Positions 49,171 to 63,300 of a DNA stretch of 64,000 bases are shown here, one piece after another (position 1 is the first letter of the stretch; the number at the start of each line of letters is the position of its first letter). The DNA comes from Heterodera schachtii (lineage: Eukaryota; Nematoda; Chromadorea; Rhabditida; Heteroderidae). The stretch is taken from positions 746,124 through 810,123 of the forward strand of contig SIJG01000067.1 in NCBI GenBank assembly GCA_023374025.1. Reading direction: 5' to 3'. A model generated the notes under the pieces. That model was not told where the DNA came from, did no database searches, and saw only the letters and a list, made by a program, of their open reading frames with translations. Position numbers and translations under genes: made by a program.

Positions 49171-49262
49171 AAGGTGCCATTAGCTCAACCAATCAGAGGG
49201 AGGGACCGCCCCTTCCGGTCACTCTTGGGACCTCTCTATCCTTTTAGCTTCATTTATCCCTT
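49171..49262 (+). promoter_or_regulatory. CCAAT/GC-box core, third copy
   Basis: About 90 bases shared with arm B (56957-57053) and with arm A, where it is split by an insertion. The order is AAGGTGCCATTRGCTCAA, then CCAATCA, then AGGGAGGGACCGCC, then a pyrimidine-rich stretch and TTTTAGYTTCATTTA. CCAAT and GC boxes side by side look like an RNA polymerase II promoter, but no transcribed gene follows. The first part also loosely resembles a tRNA A box. Calling it regulatory is inference; the repeat relationship is direct. Confidence 0.4.
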
Positions 49263-52200
49263 TCGAGAAAATGAAATTTTTTCTCTTGGGGATACAATTT
49301 TTATATCTATTTTTAATGTTAAACCATGTTCAAATTTCTATTTTTATTTTTCAGGCTAATATATTATTTTTCATTGTTTTCGAACCCTTGTCTCATCAAA
49401 ATAAAAAGCAGATTTATTTTTGAAAATTAGATTTATTTTTAAGATTATTATTTTGTTTCATAAAAATATATTGTATTTTTATTTTTTTTTATTTTTAAAA
49501 ATTTTTTATGGTTTATTACTTTAAGAAAAAAATATTTTTGTGTGGCATTCTGGTTTTTTTTAATCTGTTTTCTTCGTCAAAAATTCCCTTTAAATATCTG
49601 GTATTTTTTTCAAATCAGTTATTTTTACAATTTATTCTATCAAAAATGTATCAAATTTTATATTTTTTCTTTCGTTTTTTCATTCGGAAAAGCAGAAAAA
49701 TGTATGATTTTTCTTGTTATTGTATTTCACGATAAAAAAGATAATATACCGTATGGTCCCGGTATTTGCCTTTAGGAGACACCTCATCACTCATGCGCCT
49801 GTCCAAATTGTTATAAATTTTTTCATCATTTGAAAGTACTGTATATTATTTTACGGATTTAGGTCCTTAGTAATTTAAATTTTGAAAACAAGCGTAATGA
49901 AGATTAGTAAATTCTTAAAAATAAAAAATTTAAAATATTGGAATAAAAATCTTTATTCCTTTACATTTTTTAAAAATTTTCAAGAATTTGAAAATTTATC
50001 CAAATTTCATCATTTATTTTATTTCTATTATTTCTTCTATTTTTATAAAAATACAAACTTTTAATTAAAAGATGCTAAGTTTAAATTTATTCACAATCAA
50101 AGTCAATGCAAAAGGCTTATTTGTGCAAGAGTAAAAAATATATAAATATTGTAATTAAAAAGACAAATAAAATATAGAGAATATTATAAAGGCCAAGAAA
50201 ATATATTATACGATTACATAGCTCAAGAAGTGAATAAATAAATTAAAATAAGATATTTACGTGCTTATTTCAAATTAATATAACGTGGTAAAAGTAAAAA
50301 AGAAAAATTATTTTATGTAAATAGTATTTTTAAACTTTAAAGATGCATCATTTCGCATGTCTTTGAGCACCAAAATAATCTAAATATGTAATCATCGCTT
50401 TGTTTATTAAAATATATTTCCTTATTCAATTACAATTCTTTTTTTTAGTATCTATACATTAAATATAATATTAGAGAAACAAAGGGTAAAAAATAATCAC
50501 ATACAAAAATTCAAATAAATTTATATAAGAAAAAATAAAAATTATATTAAGCTATTCCAAAAAAGTAATACATATAAAAAATTATTAAATATAAAAGGCA
50601 CCCGAATACTCCAAACAGCAAAGACTATGAAACATGAAAATTGGAATTATAAAAACAAACCAAACTTAAGGAAACCAATTAACCAACTCTAAAAAAGCAA
50701 AAATTAATTCACATTTAATTATAAAAAGCATACATTTTAAAGCATTAGACAATGAATGTGATTTAGTTAATGCTTGATCTACATTTAGCTCAAAATAGCA
50801 TTTTTACATGTTTTCTTTGTTAATCAGAGCGAGTTTTTTGGCACATAAAATGAACCCTTTCAATTTTAAACATTTATAAATATTCGAAAAATACAAGGTA
50901 TATATTCTTAAATAACAAACAAATTGTCAATTTATTATCTTTACACTGAACAAAATATCTAAAATTATTAAAATTATAAAATAATCAATTTATTATAAAC
51001 TAATGTGATTTTTAAAGATGTGCGAGGGTCTCGTTTATAAATATTTACTACATTTCTCATAAAAAATAAATGTTTGCATAATAAAATTGAAAATTAATTT
51101 AACAATAAATTTATCTGTTTTGAACTACAAAGACTAATGAATAAGACTAAACCTAATATATTCTTAAAAATTATCCTTTAAAATAAATATTTATGAAAGT
51201 ATCGAGTAAAAACAAAACAAAAAAATAAAAGTATAATTAAAATAAAAATGAGCTACTTTATTTAAAAGCAAAACATAAAACTATTAAAAATGAACAAGCA
51301 AGGGAAATAGCAATGAAAATCCTTTTTAAGAGCATGAGATTAAAAAAATTATTTAAAAATAAATATTCATATTTCTGCTAATATAAATTTATTCATTACT
51401 AAAAGGAATTATAAAATTAAAAATAAATAAATAAATAAATTTATAAATAAATATTAATTATCATAAATATTCCAATTAATTCATTAGAAGCCAATTTAAT
51501 TATTAATATTTTTAAATATTACTTACAAATAAAATTATTTATTTATAAATATTTTTGTTTAATTGCTATTTTTAAATCAACGCATTATAAAGAAGATATA
51601 CTCAGGAACAATTCAAAAAATCACAATCAAAAAGTACACAAGACCACAGCTAAAAGCAAAGCTGAGCATGAAGAGAAATTATTAACTAATTTCACAAACA
51701 AATTGTCAACCAAAAAGAAGAAAAAAAAACAAAAAAAAAACAATTATAACTATTTAAAAAATTAAATTAAAAAATAAAATTACTTTTTACGGTATGAAAC
51801 TTTATAAATTAATGAAATTAACTAAGAAAATTCATAAAAATAATTATTTAATCCAAAAACAGAAAACATTGAATTTAATAGTTAGATAAATTAACAAATT
51901 GAATTTTATTTTATCTTTTTATTTGACCGATTATGTTTTTTCTTTGCCGTAAAAAATAATAATAATTAGTATTTTATTTTTTCAACAGTCATATTTCAGT
52001 TATTTTCTAATTTTTTTATTTTTGACCATATTATTTTTCTACAAAAAAAAATTTTTGCCTATAAATCTTTAATTTTATTGTATATTTAATATTTTGTTGC
52101 ATTTATGAATTTTTTATAAATTTAATAAACATTTCGTCATTCTTTGTACGCTTTTTGTGTATAATTTAGCTATTTCTGATTTTTTTTTCCCATTCCTTAA

Positions 52201-55200
52201 AAAATACGGTATATAATTTATATTTTAACCATAGCAATTTTTATTAATTAACTACTTATTAATCTTTTCCAATTACACATAATATTCTCTAAGAGTAAAG
52301 TATAGGGTTTTAAATTATCATTAGTAGTTGATGAAACTTTGTTTAAAAATTTAAACGACTGTGGATTGGCGATGTTGTGCAAAACGTAAGATTTTTCTTT
52401 AAAAATGTTATTAAAATATTTTTTTTAAACAATTAAGATTTTAAATATATTGTTGATTATAAGTTATAAGTATAGTTGTAATTGAAGGATTTTAGGAGAA
52501 CAAAAATTAATAATAATTAAAAAACTCAATATTAAATACTTAAATTATTTAAGTTTGAGATAATTTCATATTGTTTATAATTGATTAAGAATTATTTTTA
52601 ATGTTTAAAAATATTTATTAATTAATTAATTAATTATATTATCAATTTTAACTCCTTATTTTTACTACAAATTTAGCATTTTTCATCATTTTGGTACCTA
52701 AAAGATCTATTTCATCCTTTTAGCGTCGAAATTCACAAATACCATCAAAAAAAATTACCCGGCTTTCCTTTGTTTACCACCTGGCACCAAAATTCTTTAT
52801 CTATCGATCCAAACCAAATTAATAAATTCTAATAAAATATTTTATTATATAAATTATATTCAAAATAGTAAAGTCACGATATTATTAATTAATAGGTTTA
52901 AATATATTTATTTATTTAATGGCTTTAATATTTTTATTTGCTAACAAATAAACGATCAAACGAATATTGTTATAATTATTTCTTATGATAATAATTATTT
53001 AATAAAGATAATTATATTATAATTATTGATTTTACTAATTTAATGTCAAACGATCAATCCACGAAAGATTTTTTGGACGAGACTTACAAAGTCATGAGAA
53101 TATAAACAAAAAAAATAAAAGAATTTTTTTGCGAATAATTTTTTAAATAATTAAATACACAAAAAAAATTAAATTTAATTTAATACACAATAATTTTATA
53201 TGCTTTAAAACTATAGATTGAAATTAAAGAAATTTAAATAAAATTATATTTATTCTGCATGTGAAAAGAAAAAAATTTAAGAAAAAATGACTCAAACTTT
53301 ACATTTCCTTTGAAAAAACCATTTCATTTTATTTATTTTGATAAAATTAAAATGCAAAAAACTATAAAAAAAATGTTTTTCTGTTAGATAAAAAAAATAA
53401 ATTATATTGAGTAAAAAAACAAAAATTATATAAACTTTTCAAAATTTAGGAAAATAAGAAATATTGCGTAATAAAGATTTGAAAAAAAAAAATTTATAAA
53501 CAAATATTTTTAATTTTATAATGTTTCCAGTCTATTTTTAATAGATGAACAATATTTGCTATGATAAATTAAAAAATCACCAATTTTTTAAGAAGTAAAA
53601 GTAACCTTATTCAAAAAATAATAATTAAACATTTTATAATAAAATATTAATATAAAAATTTTTCTTTATTTTAAAATTAAAAATATTGATTTGTATATTT
53701 ATATAAAAAAATTATAACAAATAAATAAAATGAGATTATTTATTTTTCTAAAAAGCTAATATTAAATGATAATAATTGATTTTTTGATTGCAAAGCATGT
53801 TCCATGAAGAACTTACGATGATGTTGAAGATCAACATGACAAAATATTAATTAAATTATTAAATAAAAAATTTGATAAGTAAGGCAAAGAAATGTATTAA
53901 TTTAAAATTTTGAATTTTATTGAATAAATATAAATTTTATTAAATTAGGCTATTTACAATATTTTCGCTATTTTTGTAACTCTAATTTTTTGCTGTTTAA
54001 ATTGAAGTATTATATTAATGTGTATTTTTCTTCATATCGTTTAATAAAAAAGTAAACAAATGTCATTTTGAAAAAAATTAATTGAATTAATTAATAAATT
54101 TTATTGAGTAGAAAAGTTTATTTAAAGATTATATTTTTATTTAATAAATAATGTTTCGATTGAAATTGTTAAACATTTATTAAGAAATTGCTCTATTTAT
54201 TATCATGCATATTATTATTCTTTGCTTTATTGTGTTTATTTTTCTTCTATTAATTTATTTTTAAATATAATTTTCCTTTTTTAATTTCTTTTTTTTTGTT
54301 TTTTCTTTTAATTCTTTTCTTCAATTTACTTTCTTAATTTTGTAGACTTTTTTAATTTAGTTAAAATTATATTTTTTAAATTTTTCTCAATAAAGTTTAT
54401 ATACAAAGCAAAAAAAAATTTTTTGTTTTTTCTCTTTATACAATTATTTTATTCTATGTACAAAATTTTCATATAAATTTTTATTTCAAATAATAAAATT
54501 TATTATTTGTAAAATTTTATTCTTTTCATATGCCAACAAAACAATGATAGGCGAAATAAATTAACTTTTAATTCAAAAACTTTTGATAGGTTATAAAAAC
54601 CCAAAAAACTAAAACAAATTTATTTTAATTTTAAATTAACAAATTGCTTAAATTATGTTTTATAAAGTTAAAAATTTTTCTGTCCAATCCAGAATCGCTT
54701 TAATTGTGCAATCTCTCCCAAATGTTGTAGATAATATTTATTTATTACTTAACAGAATTATTCATGTATTTTAACTAACTTATTCATTGAATCTTTTAAA
54801 TTAATTGCTATGAGAAACTTTATTATTGAAAATATCTCAATTGATCTGATTATATAATTTGATATATGGCTGTTGAGTTTTATATGATATTTTCTAATAA
54901 ATATTTATTTTTACTAAGATAGTAAAATATAAGATTAAATTCTTGCTCGGTGCTCTTAATTATGCAAAAATATATCATTTCCTTTTTTTGTTTCTAATAA
55001 GTGAATTTCATTGTATGTTCGAATTACTTTTTCTTTAAACTATCATTCAATTGTTAATTTTAATTAACTTTCAGCTCGGTTGAAGTTTTTGAAATTTCTT
55101 TGTTTAAGCTTGATATAATAATAATCATTTCAAATTTTCTTATTTGAATGTGGATTATAGCTAACAGTAACATTTACTTCATTTTATACAAATTAAAAAT

Positions 55201-55613
55201 AAATATTTGTTATTGGAGATTATATAGATAAATATTTGTTATTGGATTTTATATATATTTGAGTTTACAATTTTATATAATAAAATAATTAAAACTAAAC
55301 AATTAATTATTTGTACTTTATTTAGTTAAAATATTTGAATGGTTTTTATTAATTATAAAATATATACTTTTCATTTGATAAATTTTAATTAAATTGTTAA
55401 ATGATAATTTTGGTAATTATATAAAAAAGACAATCAATTTATTAGCTAAATTTTGTGTTTTTCTATTCTTTAAATTAATTTCTTTTAATTCTCAATTTTA
55501 ATAATACAAAAGAATGATGTAAATCAACGCCTTATTTATAAGTTTTCTCTGAATTTATTGTTTATAAAATGCATTTAATCGTTTTCACTATTTAAAAACA
55601 ATCAAAGGTTTTT
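49263..55613. other. AT-rich DNA, no gene recognised
   Basis: Low-complexity A/T with AAAT runs (51421-51460). Islands with better composition are at 49741-49805 (GTCCCGGTATTTGCC), 52685-52810 (open on both strands) and 53043-53105. None is assigned to a family. Confidence 0.45.
53043..53105 (+). other. Possible first exon or small ORF
   Basis: ATG at 53043 opens a 20-residue frame, MSNDQSTKDFLDETYKVMRI, ending at TAA 53103-53105. It has ordinary acidic/hydrophilic composition unlike the Lys/Asn/Ile/Phe content of random frames here. No family or clear donor is seen. Confidence 0.18.
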
Positions 55614-56052
55614 TATCATTAGCACGATTGCTAATAAATTCACCCTTAATGCTTTGGATTAAGCATAATTGTGGGCTTGAATTATGCCTATCAAAAATTC
55701 CTAGAGTATTAAGCGAGCGTTATGAATGAAAATCATTAGCACGATTGCTAATAAATGCGTCCCATAATGATTTGGATTAAGCATAATTGTGGGCTTGAAT
55801 TATGCCTATCAAAAATTCCTAGAGTATTAAGCGAGCGTTATGAATGAAAATCATTAGCACGATTGCTAATAAATGCGTCCCATAATGATTTGGATTAAGC
55901 ATAATTGTGGGCTCGAATTCTGTCTATCAAAAATTCTCAGAGTATTAAGCGAGCGTTCTGAATGAAAATCATTAGCACGATTGCTAATAAATTCTTCCCT
56001 TAATGCTTTGGATTAATCATAATTGTGGGCTCGAATTATGCCTATCAAAAAT
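55614..56052. repeat. 118-bp tandem repeat, about 3.7 copies
   Basis: The segment ATTAGCACGATTGCTAAT recurs at intervals of 117, 118 and 118 bases (AGCAC at 55621, 55738, 55856 and 55974). Each unit carries two dyads: ATTAGCA-CGAT-TGCTAAT, and GCATAATT with AATTATGC nine bases apart (55663-55670 and 55680-55687 in copy 1). The unit also holds TAAGCGAGCGTT. The second and third intervals are nearly identical; the first and last copies differ more, and the last is cut short. Noncoding. Confidence 0.92.
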
Positions 56053-56210
56053 GTATTAATCACTTTATTTGTTTCTCTTTTTATCTGAAATTATTCAATG
56101 GTTTTAAGAAAATTTAATATTATAATAATATAGATTTTAATATGCAACTAATTTTGATATTTCTGTGGTAACAGATTAATAATCTTTCTTCCATAATTAT
56201 AAAAGATAAA
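56053..56210. other. AT-rich spacer
   Basis: Nothing recognised between the tandem repeat and the duplication arm. Confidence 0.5.
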
Positions 56211-57303
56211 ATTAATTTTTGACATAAATCAAAGTGGTAGCCTGTGTAAACAATTTATTTGAAAGGGGTCTGCAATTTATATAAAAAATAAACCATTCAT
56301 AAAATGAATTTAAAAAATTTAATATTCTAATGGGACGACTACGAATTTCCTATTTAGTAAAAACTTTAACAAATAATTTCAACAACAAAATATGCAACCA
56401 ATCGTTGATGCAGAATAATTTTAAAATAATGTCTAATTTAGGTATGTTTTCAACACAACAAATTAATCTTAATGATTTATTATGGTAGAGTAATAGAAAA
56501 TATGATTCATTCAAAGATATATTTTAATATTTCATAGTATAAATAAATATACATAAAATAAATCAGTAAAATTCAATTTTTTGTTTAAAAGATTTAATGG
56601 AAACCATTTTTAACGAACATTAGCATTTTAAAAAAAATTAAAAAATAAGAAACAAATTTTAATAAACAAAACAAAATTATTACTTTAACAATTTATTTTA
56701 ATTTTGTAAAGAAAAATTTTTTTTATAATCAATAAAAAGAATTAAAATTGGCATTGGAACCCGCGATTTGTTCAAGTTACCTGTACAAGTTGATTAAACA
56801 AAATTTTAAAGTGATAAATCACAGATAAAACATTTAATATAAAAAATATTAAAAAATAAAATAAAATAACATTTTTACTCAGTTACATTAAAAAAATTCA
56901 TTCAGCAATTATAAATTCTTTATTTATTGAAATATTAGTATATTGTCGAGTATTGTAAGGTGCCATTGGCTCAACCAATCATAGGGAGGGACCGCCTCTC
57001 CCGTTCTCTCCCTACGCCTCTCTCTCCTTTTAGTTTCATTTAACCCTTTGGCGGATGAAAGAAAAAATCGCAAAAAATTTGCATTGTTGCAATTGAAAAT
57101 TAACATTTTTCAAGTTATTTTTGAGGTAAACCTTAAATGATTTTACGTGAGCAAAGATTTGCAAACATAAAATGATCGCTTAAAGTCGCAAGATTTGACG
57201 GTGTTGAGGTTCTTGAAATAAAATGAAAATTCTGGGCTAAATATATTTTTCATACATTTTTTAACGAATTAATTAATTGAGAAAAAATTCAATTTTTTGC
57301 TAA
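56211..57303 (+). repeat. Inverted duplication, arm B (empty sites)
   Basis: Reverse complement of arm A at 40781-43618 with moderate divergence. It lacks both hAT-like insertions found in arm A and has single uninterrupted copies of the two target sites, so it preserves the state before insertion. It contains the CCAAT/GC-box core at 56957-57053, in which ATTGG and CCAAT form a small inverted repeat around CTCAA. The 60-residue minus-strand frame at 56924-57106 is a by-product. No terminal inverted repeats were seen at its edges. Confidence 0.9.
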
Positions 57304-60300
57304 TTACGAGAGATGGTTAGTGCGGGGTTAAGTGTCTTTAAAGAAGGCGTTTCGGCGTTGCAGAAAGGCGCACCGTTAGAAATTTTGAAAAAAATTGACC
57401 GTTTTGGCAGGAAAATTCTATCCTAAAAAATGTCAATTTTATAGTTTTGGAAGCCGGTTAATTTTCAACGAAATCAAAAAATTTTCTATCTAAAAGAAAC
57501 AACCCCTTTTTGATTTTTGCTATGTTATTATTTATTTTTGTTGTTGTGAATTTAATTAAATTTAAAAAAGTTTTACTTTTACTTATTTAAATAAAAATTT
57601 AAATAGGAATAATGAAAAAAATCTATTCGTGTGGGGGTCAAACGGGGGTTTAGCCACCACGTTATACGTGTCGCGGTTTAAAAAAATGGAACAAGAAACG
57701 ATCAATATATCCATGTTATGAAAGTGCACGAAAATGTTTATTCGAAAAATCGATTTACTAATTTGAAACCCTTTTCAAAAAACAATTATGAAGAAAAAAA
57801 AATATTATTTTGAAACTTAATTAAGTTTATATTGATGGGAAAAATTAATTTAAAGAATATAGTTAAAAAATTAAATGTTTTGTTCATAAATTTCGAATTT
57901 TATTAAATTTAAAATTATTTAATTTTTAATAATTAAAAGCTTAGGTTTTTGGACAAACCGATATAGGCACCTTCGATAATTTCATAATTTCATTAAAATT
58001 TATTACTTTATACGCCCAGAAATTTTTTTTTGAGTATTTGAGAAAATTGACTTCTTATTATATATTTTTTGATTAACACAAATAAAATTTAATGTGCTAA
58101 TTGAATCAATAATCTATAAATAAAAATGTTGTTATTATTTCAATAAATGAACGCCAACAACATTGTTACTAAAACGAAATCAAATTAATTTGTTTAATTT
58201 GTACTTAATTTGAAGCAATTGAAAAACTAAAAAAAAACCAAATTTGTTACTATAGAACCGTTTCATTTCATACCACAAAATGAAACGAGAACAATATATA
58301 AAATAGATTAAGCAACGATAAATTTACATAAAATGAAAGGCTAATAATATGCCTGAAATAAAAATACATATTAAAAATATATAAGAATTTCAATCAAATT
58401 AATATTCTCATTAAAGATTTGAATAAAAATTACAAATAATTAAAATATATATATATTTATATTGATATTTAAAAACGGAAATATAGTCATATTTATACTA
58501 AAAGACGAATGTTTATATTCTTTTAACAATTATTCATTTAATATCGCTCTACAATAATTATTTTTTCAACTATCATGCTCGAGTTTAAATGTATTTTTTT
58601 GTTTTACTATCAAGATTGATTTACATAAAATTAAATAAAAAGTATTTTAGTTACTAAAAAAAGAGGATTAAAAAATATTTTGTTTATTTATCATATAAAT
58701 TCGATCTAATTTATGAATTTTAAAATGTTTGCACATTATTATGAAAAAAACCAAATTATTTTGATAAAAAGATTAGACCAGTCCGGTCATAGCAAATATT
58801 CAATTTTTTGGTCTGATTTTATTTGAATGTTTATTTTAATTTAATATTATAATTTTTATTATTTTAAAATTGTTGCAGTTTCATTTTCATTAAAAATTTC
58901 TAGGTATTCCATGGCTTTTTACAAGTATGGACATTTCATGTCTTGTATAGTTTGTGTGAGCACCAGAAAAACATTTATAATTATAGATAATAAATATTGT
59001 AAATATTTAAACGCCAAATGGACGGAATACATTGTGAGTTTTACTCAAGAAAAAAAAATATTGCAAATCGAATAGAAAAACTAATTGATAAATTATGATT
59101 CAAATTTGAATTCATTTATTAAAGAAAAAAGCTAATAAAACATCATTTAAATAATAACAGCAAAACTCAACTTAGAGAATAAGTGCAATTAATGGATAAG
59201 AAATAAAAAACATATATAAATTTAAAAATGTAAAGCATAATAAACGAGCTTTAATGTTAATCTAAACGGAAATATAAATAACCTTATGAAAAGGCATTAA
59301 AAGCGGTCATCAGCGATGCTTTTAGAAAAATTAACTAATGAATTTAAATAATGACTTTTTTTTGGAGAAATTTTAAAATTAAAAAATGAATACTTTTTTA
59401 GATTATTAATTGTAAAAAATAACAAAAAATTTATTGAGAAATTGTATCAAATTGTTTAATCGAAAATATTGAAACTTGATAAAAAAGCGAAAACTAAAAT
59501 AATCTAAACCTTATACCTAAGTCAGTAATATTAAATCACTTTTGCCAAATACAGTCAGTTATTTTTTGTAAAAAATAATAAATATTCTAATTGTGACAAC
59601 GAATTTTTTATTTATTCATAAACCATAATAAAACAAATTGCTACAACACATTAATATGTATGTTATCAGAAAACAAAAATAAATTGATAGTCGATTATGA
59701 AAATAGTAATCTAAAAAGAAAACGTTAATAATCACGGTATTCATCATTTACGACGAATTGACGTCATCGGAAATGCATTAACTTTAACAATTTTTTAAAC
59801 CCGGATTTATAGGGTGTAAATAAAATAAAATAATCTTGTACAAAAGTATCTCATAACAATACTAAAATGATACAAATATCAATGTGATTCACATTAAAAA
59901 CACACAAAATCAATAATTAAATCTTTTGCGTTGTGAGCTAAAGTGACAAAAGTTTCAAAACATAACTTTGCTTAATCTTATTCAAATTAATTAATTATAA
60001 ACTTCGTATTAGAAAGTAGCTCTAGATTGCTCTACTATATTATAACTTTTATAAATTGTCTCCAATGATCAATCAACAATCTGGAAGTATTGTACAAGAG
60101 AAAATCTGATTATATTCAAATTTCGTTGAAAATATTATAATTTATGCATACTATTATGACCAAAAATATTAACAGACAATAAATATTTAAACATTATTTA
60201 AAAATACATGAATTGAGATAAAAGTTTTATGCACTGCCACCTTATAATCATTAAAGACAGTGAAAAAAATTATTGGCGCTAAAAAACACCATAAATTGAG

Positions 60301-63300
60301 TTTTTATTATTAACACATTAATTCAATCAATGTAATCGTTTCAATAATAATCAGAAAATTCTGTGAATATTAAAATTATAATTATTAGTGAATATAAAAA
60401 ACGGTTACAGAGACTCCAAAACTAGATAGATGACCCTTCGACAAGAAAAAAATAAATAGAGAATTAAAAATACAAAGCTGTTAGTAAGTGAGAAAATAAT
60501 TTTAAATAAAAATAATTTAAAAAAATATATATATATTAAGGGTTTCGTAAATAATAAAATAAATAAATTTAAATTAAATCATGTTTTTTAACTTAATTTA
60601 TGATTAATTTATTAAGGTTGTAAATAATAAATGGCGATTGATTTAAATATAATATTCGAATTTTTATTAGACCTTATTTATTTGAAAAAGATTTCAAACA
60701 ACTTACATAAAAATGCATATATTAATTAATATAGAAACTTAACTGCAAAATAAAACTAAACACCGAGAACCTACATGAAAATGTATTGGAAATCTAAAAA
60801 TAAAATGATAGCATAGTAAAATGCAAGAAACAATAAAGCAAATTTATTAATAAATATTCAGATCAATTAAAAGAAATTTTATTATTAACTAAAAATATTA
60901 ATTCACAATTTGCAAACAAAAAAGAACACACAGAATTTTATGGGTTTTTTTGTCGATTTTTTTAATAAATGAGATTTTTTCTTTTATGTATACCTCTGTT
61001 AACATAAAAAAATTATGTGGACAATAAACAAAAATAAGTTTATTGAACCAATGAATTTTCAATTTATTAATATTTATAAAAATATTGAAGAACAAATATA
61101 TGATTCAATTAAAAAACAAATAAGCATTACAACGAATTAAAAAAATAATTATAAATTTACGATCTTTCGGTTTCAATTAATTGTTAAAATATTCTAAAAG
61201 AAATTTTGAAGGTTAGCAAAAGAAGGAAAAATCAAAGCTAATTAAGTGCAAAAAAATATTAATTAACTATTTAACTTTTCCGTTATTTCTGAAATAAAGT
61301 TTTCTATATTCACCCTTTCTTATTGTTATATTTTCGCTGGGGCTTTGTTCCGATGAGAAAAAAAAATAAATGGGACCTGAAACTTTTGATCAGTATTTAT
61401 ATTAATTTCATGATTAAAATTTATTAATTATTTTCGCTAATTACTAAATAAAAAAATTTCAAAATTTTTTGTAAAAGTATAAAAAATTATGGTTATTAAA
61501 TTCCAAAAAACTATGAAATTTTTGACACAATCAAATATTTAAAAAAAGAATAAAAGTTATATTTGAGCAAGTTATGAATTTTTAAATGTGACAATTTTTT
61601 TTCGACCCCTTGGCAATTTAGGAAACGCCCTAGCGGCAAAAATAAGCAAATTTATAAAAATATACGATAATTTCAATTAAAACAAATTTATTAAATCAAA
61701 TATATGTTGCAATTTAAATATAAGAATTTTCTACATAAAAGTTAAATTGAATTATAAAGCTTAAACTATACATTCATTTCAAATGCGATTTGATTATATT
61801 CTAATTAAATAAATAATAAACAACCAAAAATTAGCTATAGAAAATAACAAATTTTGTTTATGTCTATTTGATATTAAATACTGTTAGAATTATGACAAAA
61901 GGAAAAAATAGAAAGAATTTGTATATCTCGTAAGTGAAATTTTTTCAAAAATTAAAATAAATAGAAAACAATTAAACAAAATAAATTCTAAAGTCTAAAT
62001 TTACTTGAATTTAAAGAATCGGGCAAAATGGTTAAAATATAAATGACATTAAAATTTCCTAATTATTTATTTTTTTATAATTTAAAGCTGCGATTTTGGC
62101 ATGAAAACCGCTTAAAAGATCACAAAAATTACCAAAAATTGAAAAATTAATACTAAATTCGTTAAATTCAAATTAAATGAACAATGAAAATTTTAACAAT
62201 AAATCATTTATTTATAAAAAAAAAAAATTATATTTACAGACTCATATATAAAATAAAATAAAAAACAACATAAATATAATTCTTACTCTTTTCATTATAT
62301 ACTCAGAAATAATTTTTTAAACAATAAATTCATAGAAAAATTATAAATAAGGCGTTAAAACATGCTTCTTACTAAAATATAAAAAGTCAGGTAAAGAAAT
62401 ACAAAATATTAATTACAGCAAAAGACAAAAATAAAGAAACCAAACATAAGGTGAAGCTTATTAACTACGCTCCTTCTACGCTCCTTTTCGCAATAATATG
62501 ACCGACCATGAATTTTTAAATAAAATAAAATTTCTTTTTAAATTAATTCAAAATATTTATTCATTATTGAAAAATAATATTTTAAAGAAAAAAGAAAATG
62601 AGTACAATATTCTATAAGTCAAACAATTTCCTAACTTATAAGAGTCAAAAGTTCTTGAATATATAAATAATTTAAAAACCACAGATGTTGAAAAATATTA
62701 TTATTTAAATTTTTATTAAATTACTTGTAAATGATGAGAAGATGGCTTTAAGGGATTTAAAAAGTAAAAATAATGGTATTGTAAGACCGGGACCAAAAAT
62801 GGCATTTTCCCACGCCCATTTATTACTCCGATAAACTCCTCCCATCCCGAGGGGCGCTTAAAAGTCAATGGAGAGCCAGCCAATGGGATCATAATCGCGA
62901 CAAACATGTGGGGCCCAACTAACGTAAAGTCATTTCTGCAAAAAATTTTCTATTTTTAATAAATCATTAATTTAATTAAAATGATATAATATTGATATTT
63001 TCCTATAAAAATATGAATACAGAATTAATAATTATTGAAAGTTAAAAAAGAAAACAAACCTTATTCTAATTTTTTTTTTAGACAAAAAGCGTATTCTGGC
63101 AACAGGACAAATCCATAGTATGCAGAATAACGAAAATTTTGAACTAAAAATGCAAAAAAAAGAAACAATTTTTGAAATTTAAATTTAAATTTGAATAAAT
63201 AATACGAAAAGACAATTTCAAAATATAAGTTTAAAAAGAGCAAATATTATTCAAAAATGAATTACATAATCTTCAATTCCCTACGCATTCATCGTCATCC

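Noticed and set aside
55614..56052. CRISPR array
   Set aside because: The entire 118-base unit repeats, with no unique spacers, and the surroundings are eukaryotic.
56957..57053. tRNA gene or tRNA-derived SINE in the CCAAT core
   Set aside because: The A-box resemblance is loose and the expected B box has several mismatches in all three copies; no cloverleaf can be drawn.
62716..62935. Promoter or exon in the GC-richer block at 62.8 kb
   Set aside because: CCAAT-like and GC-rich strings are present but no order matching the other core copies and no recognisable protein; left as unassigned.
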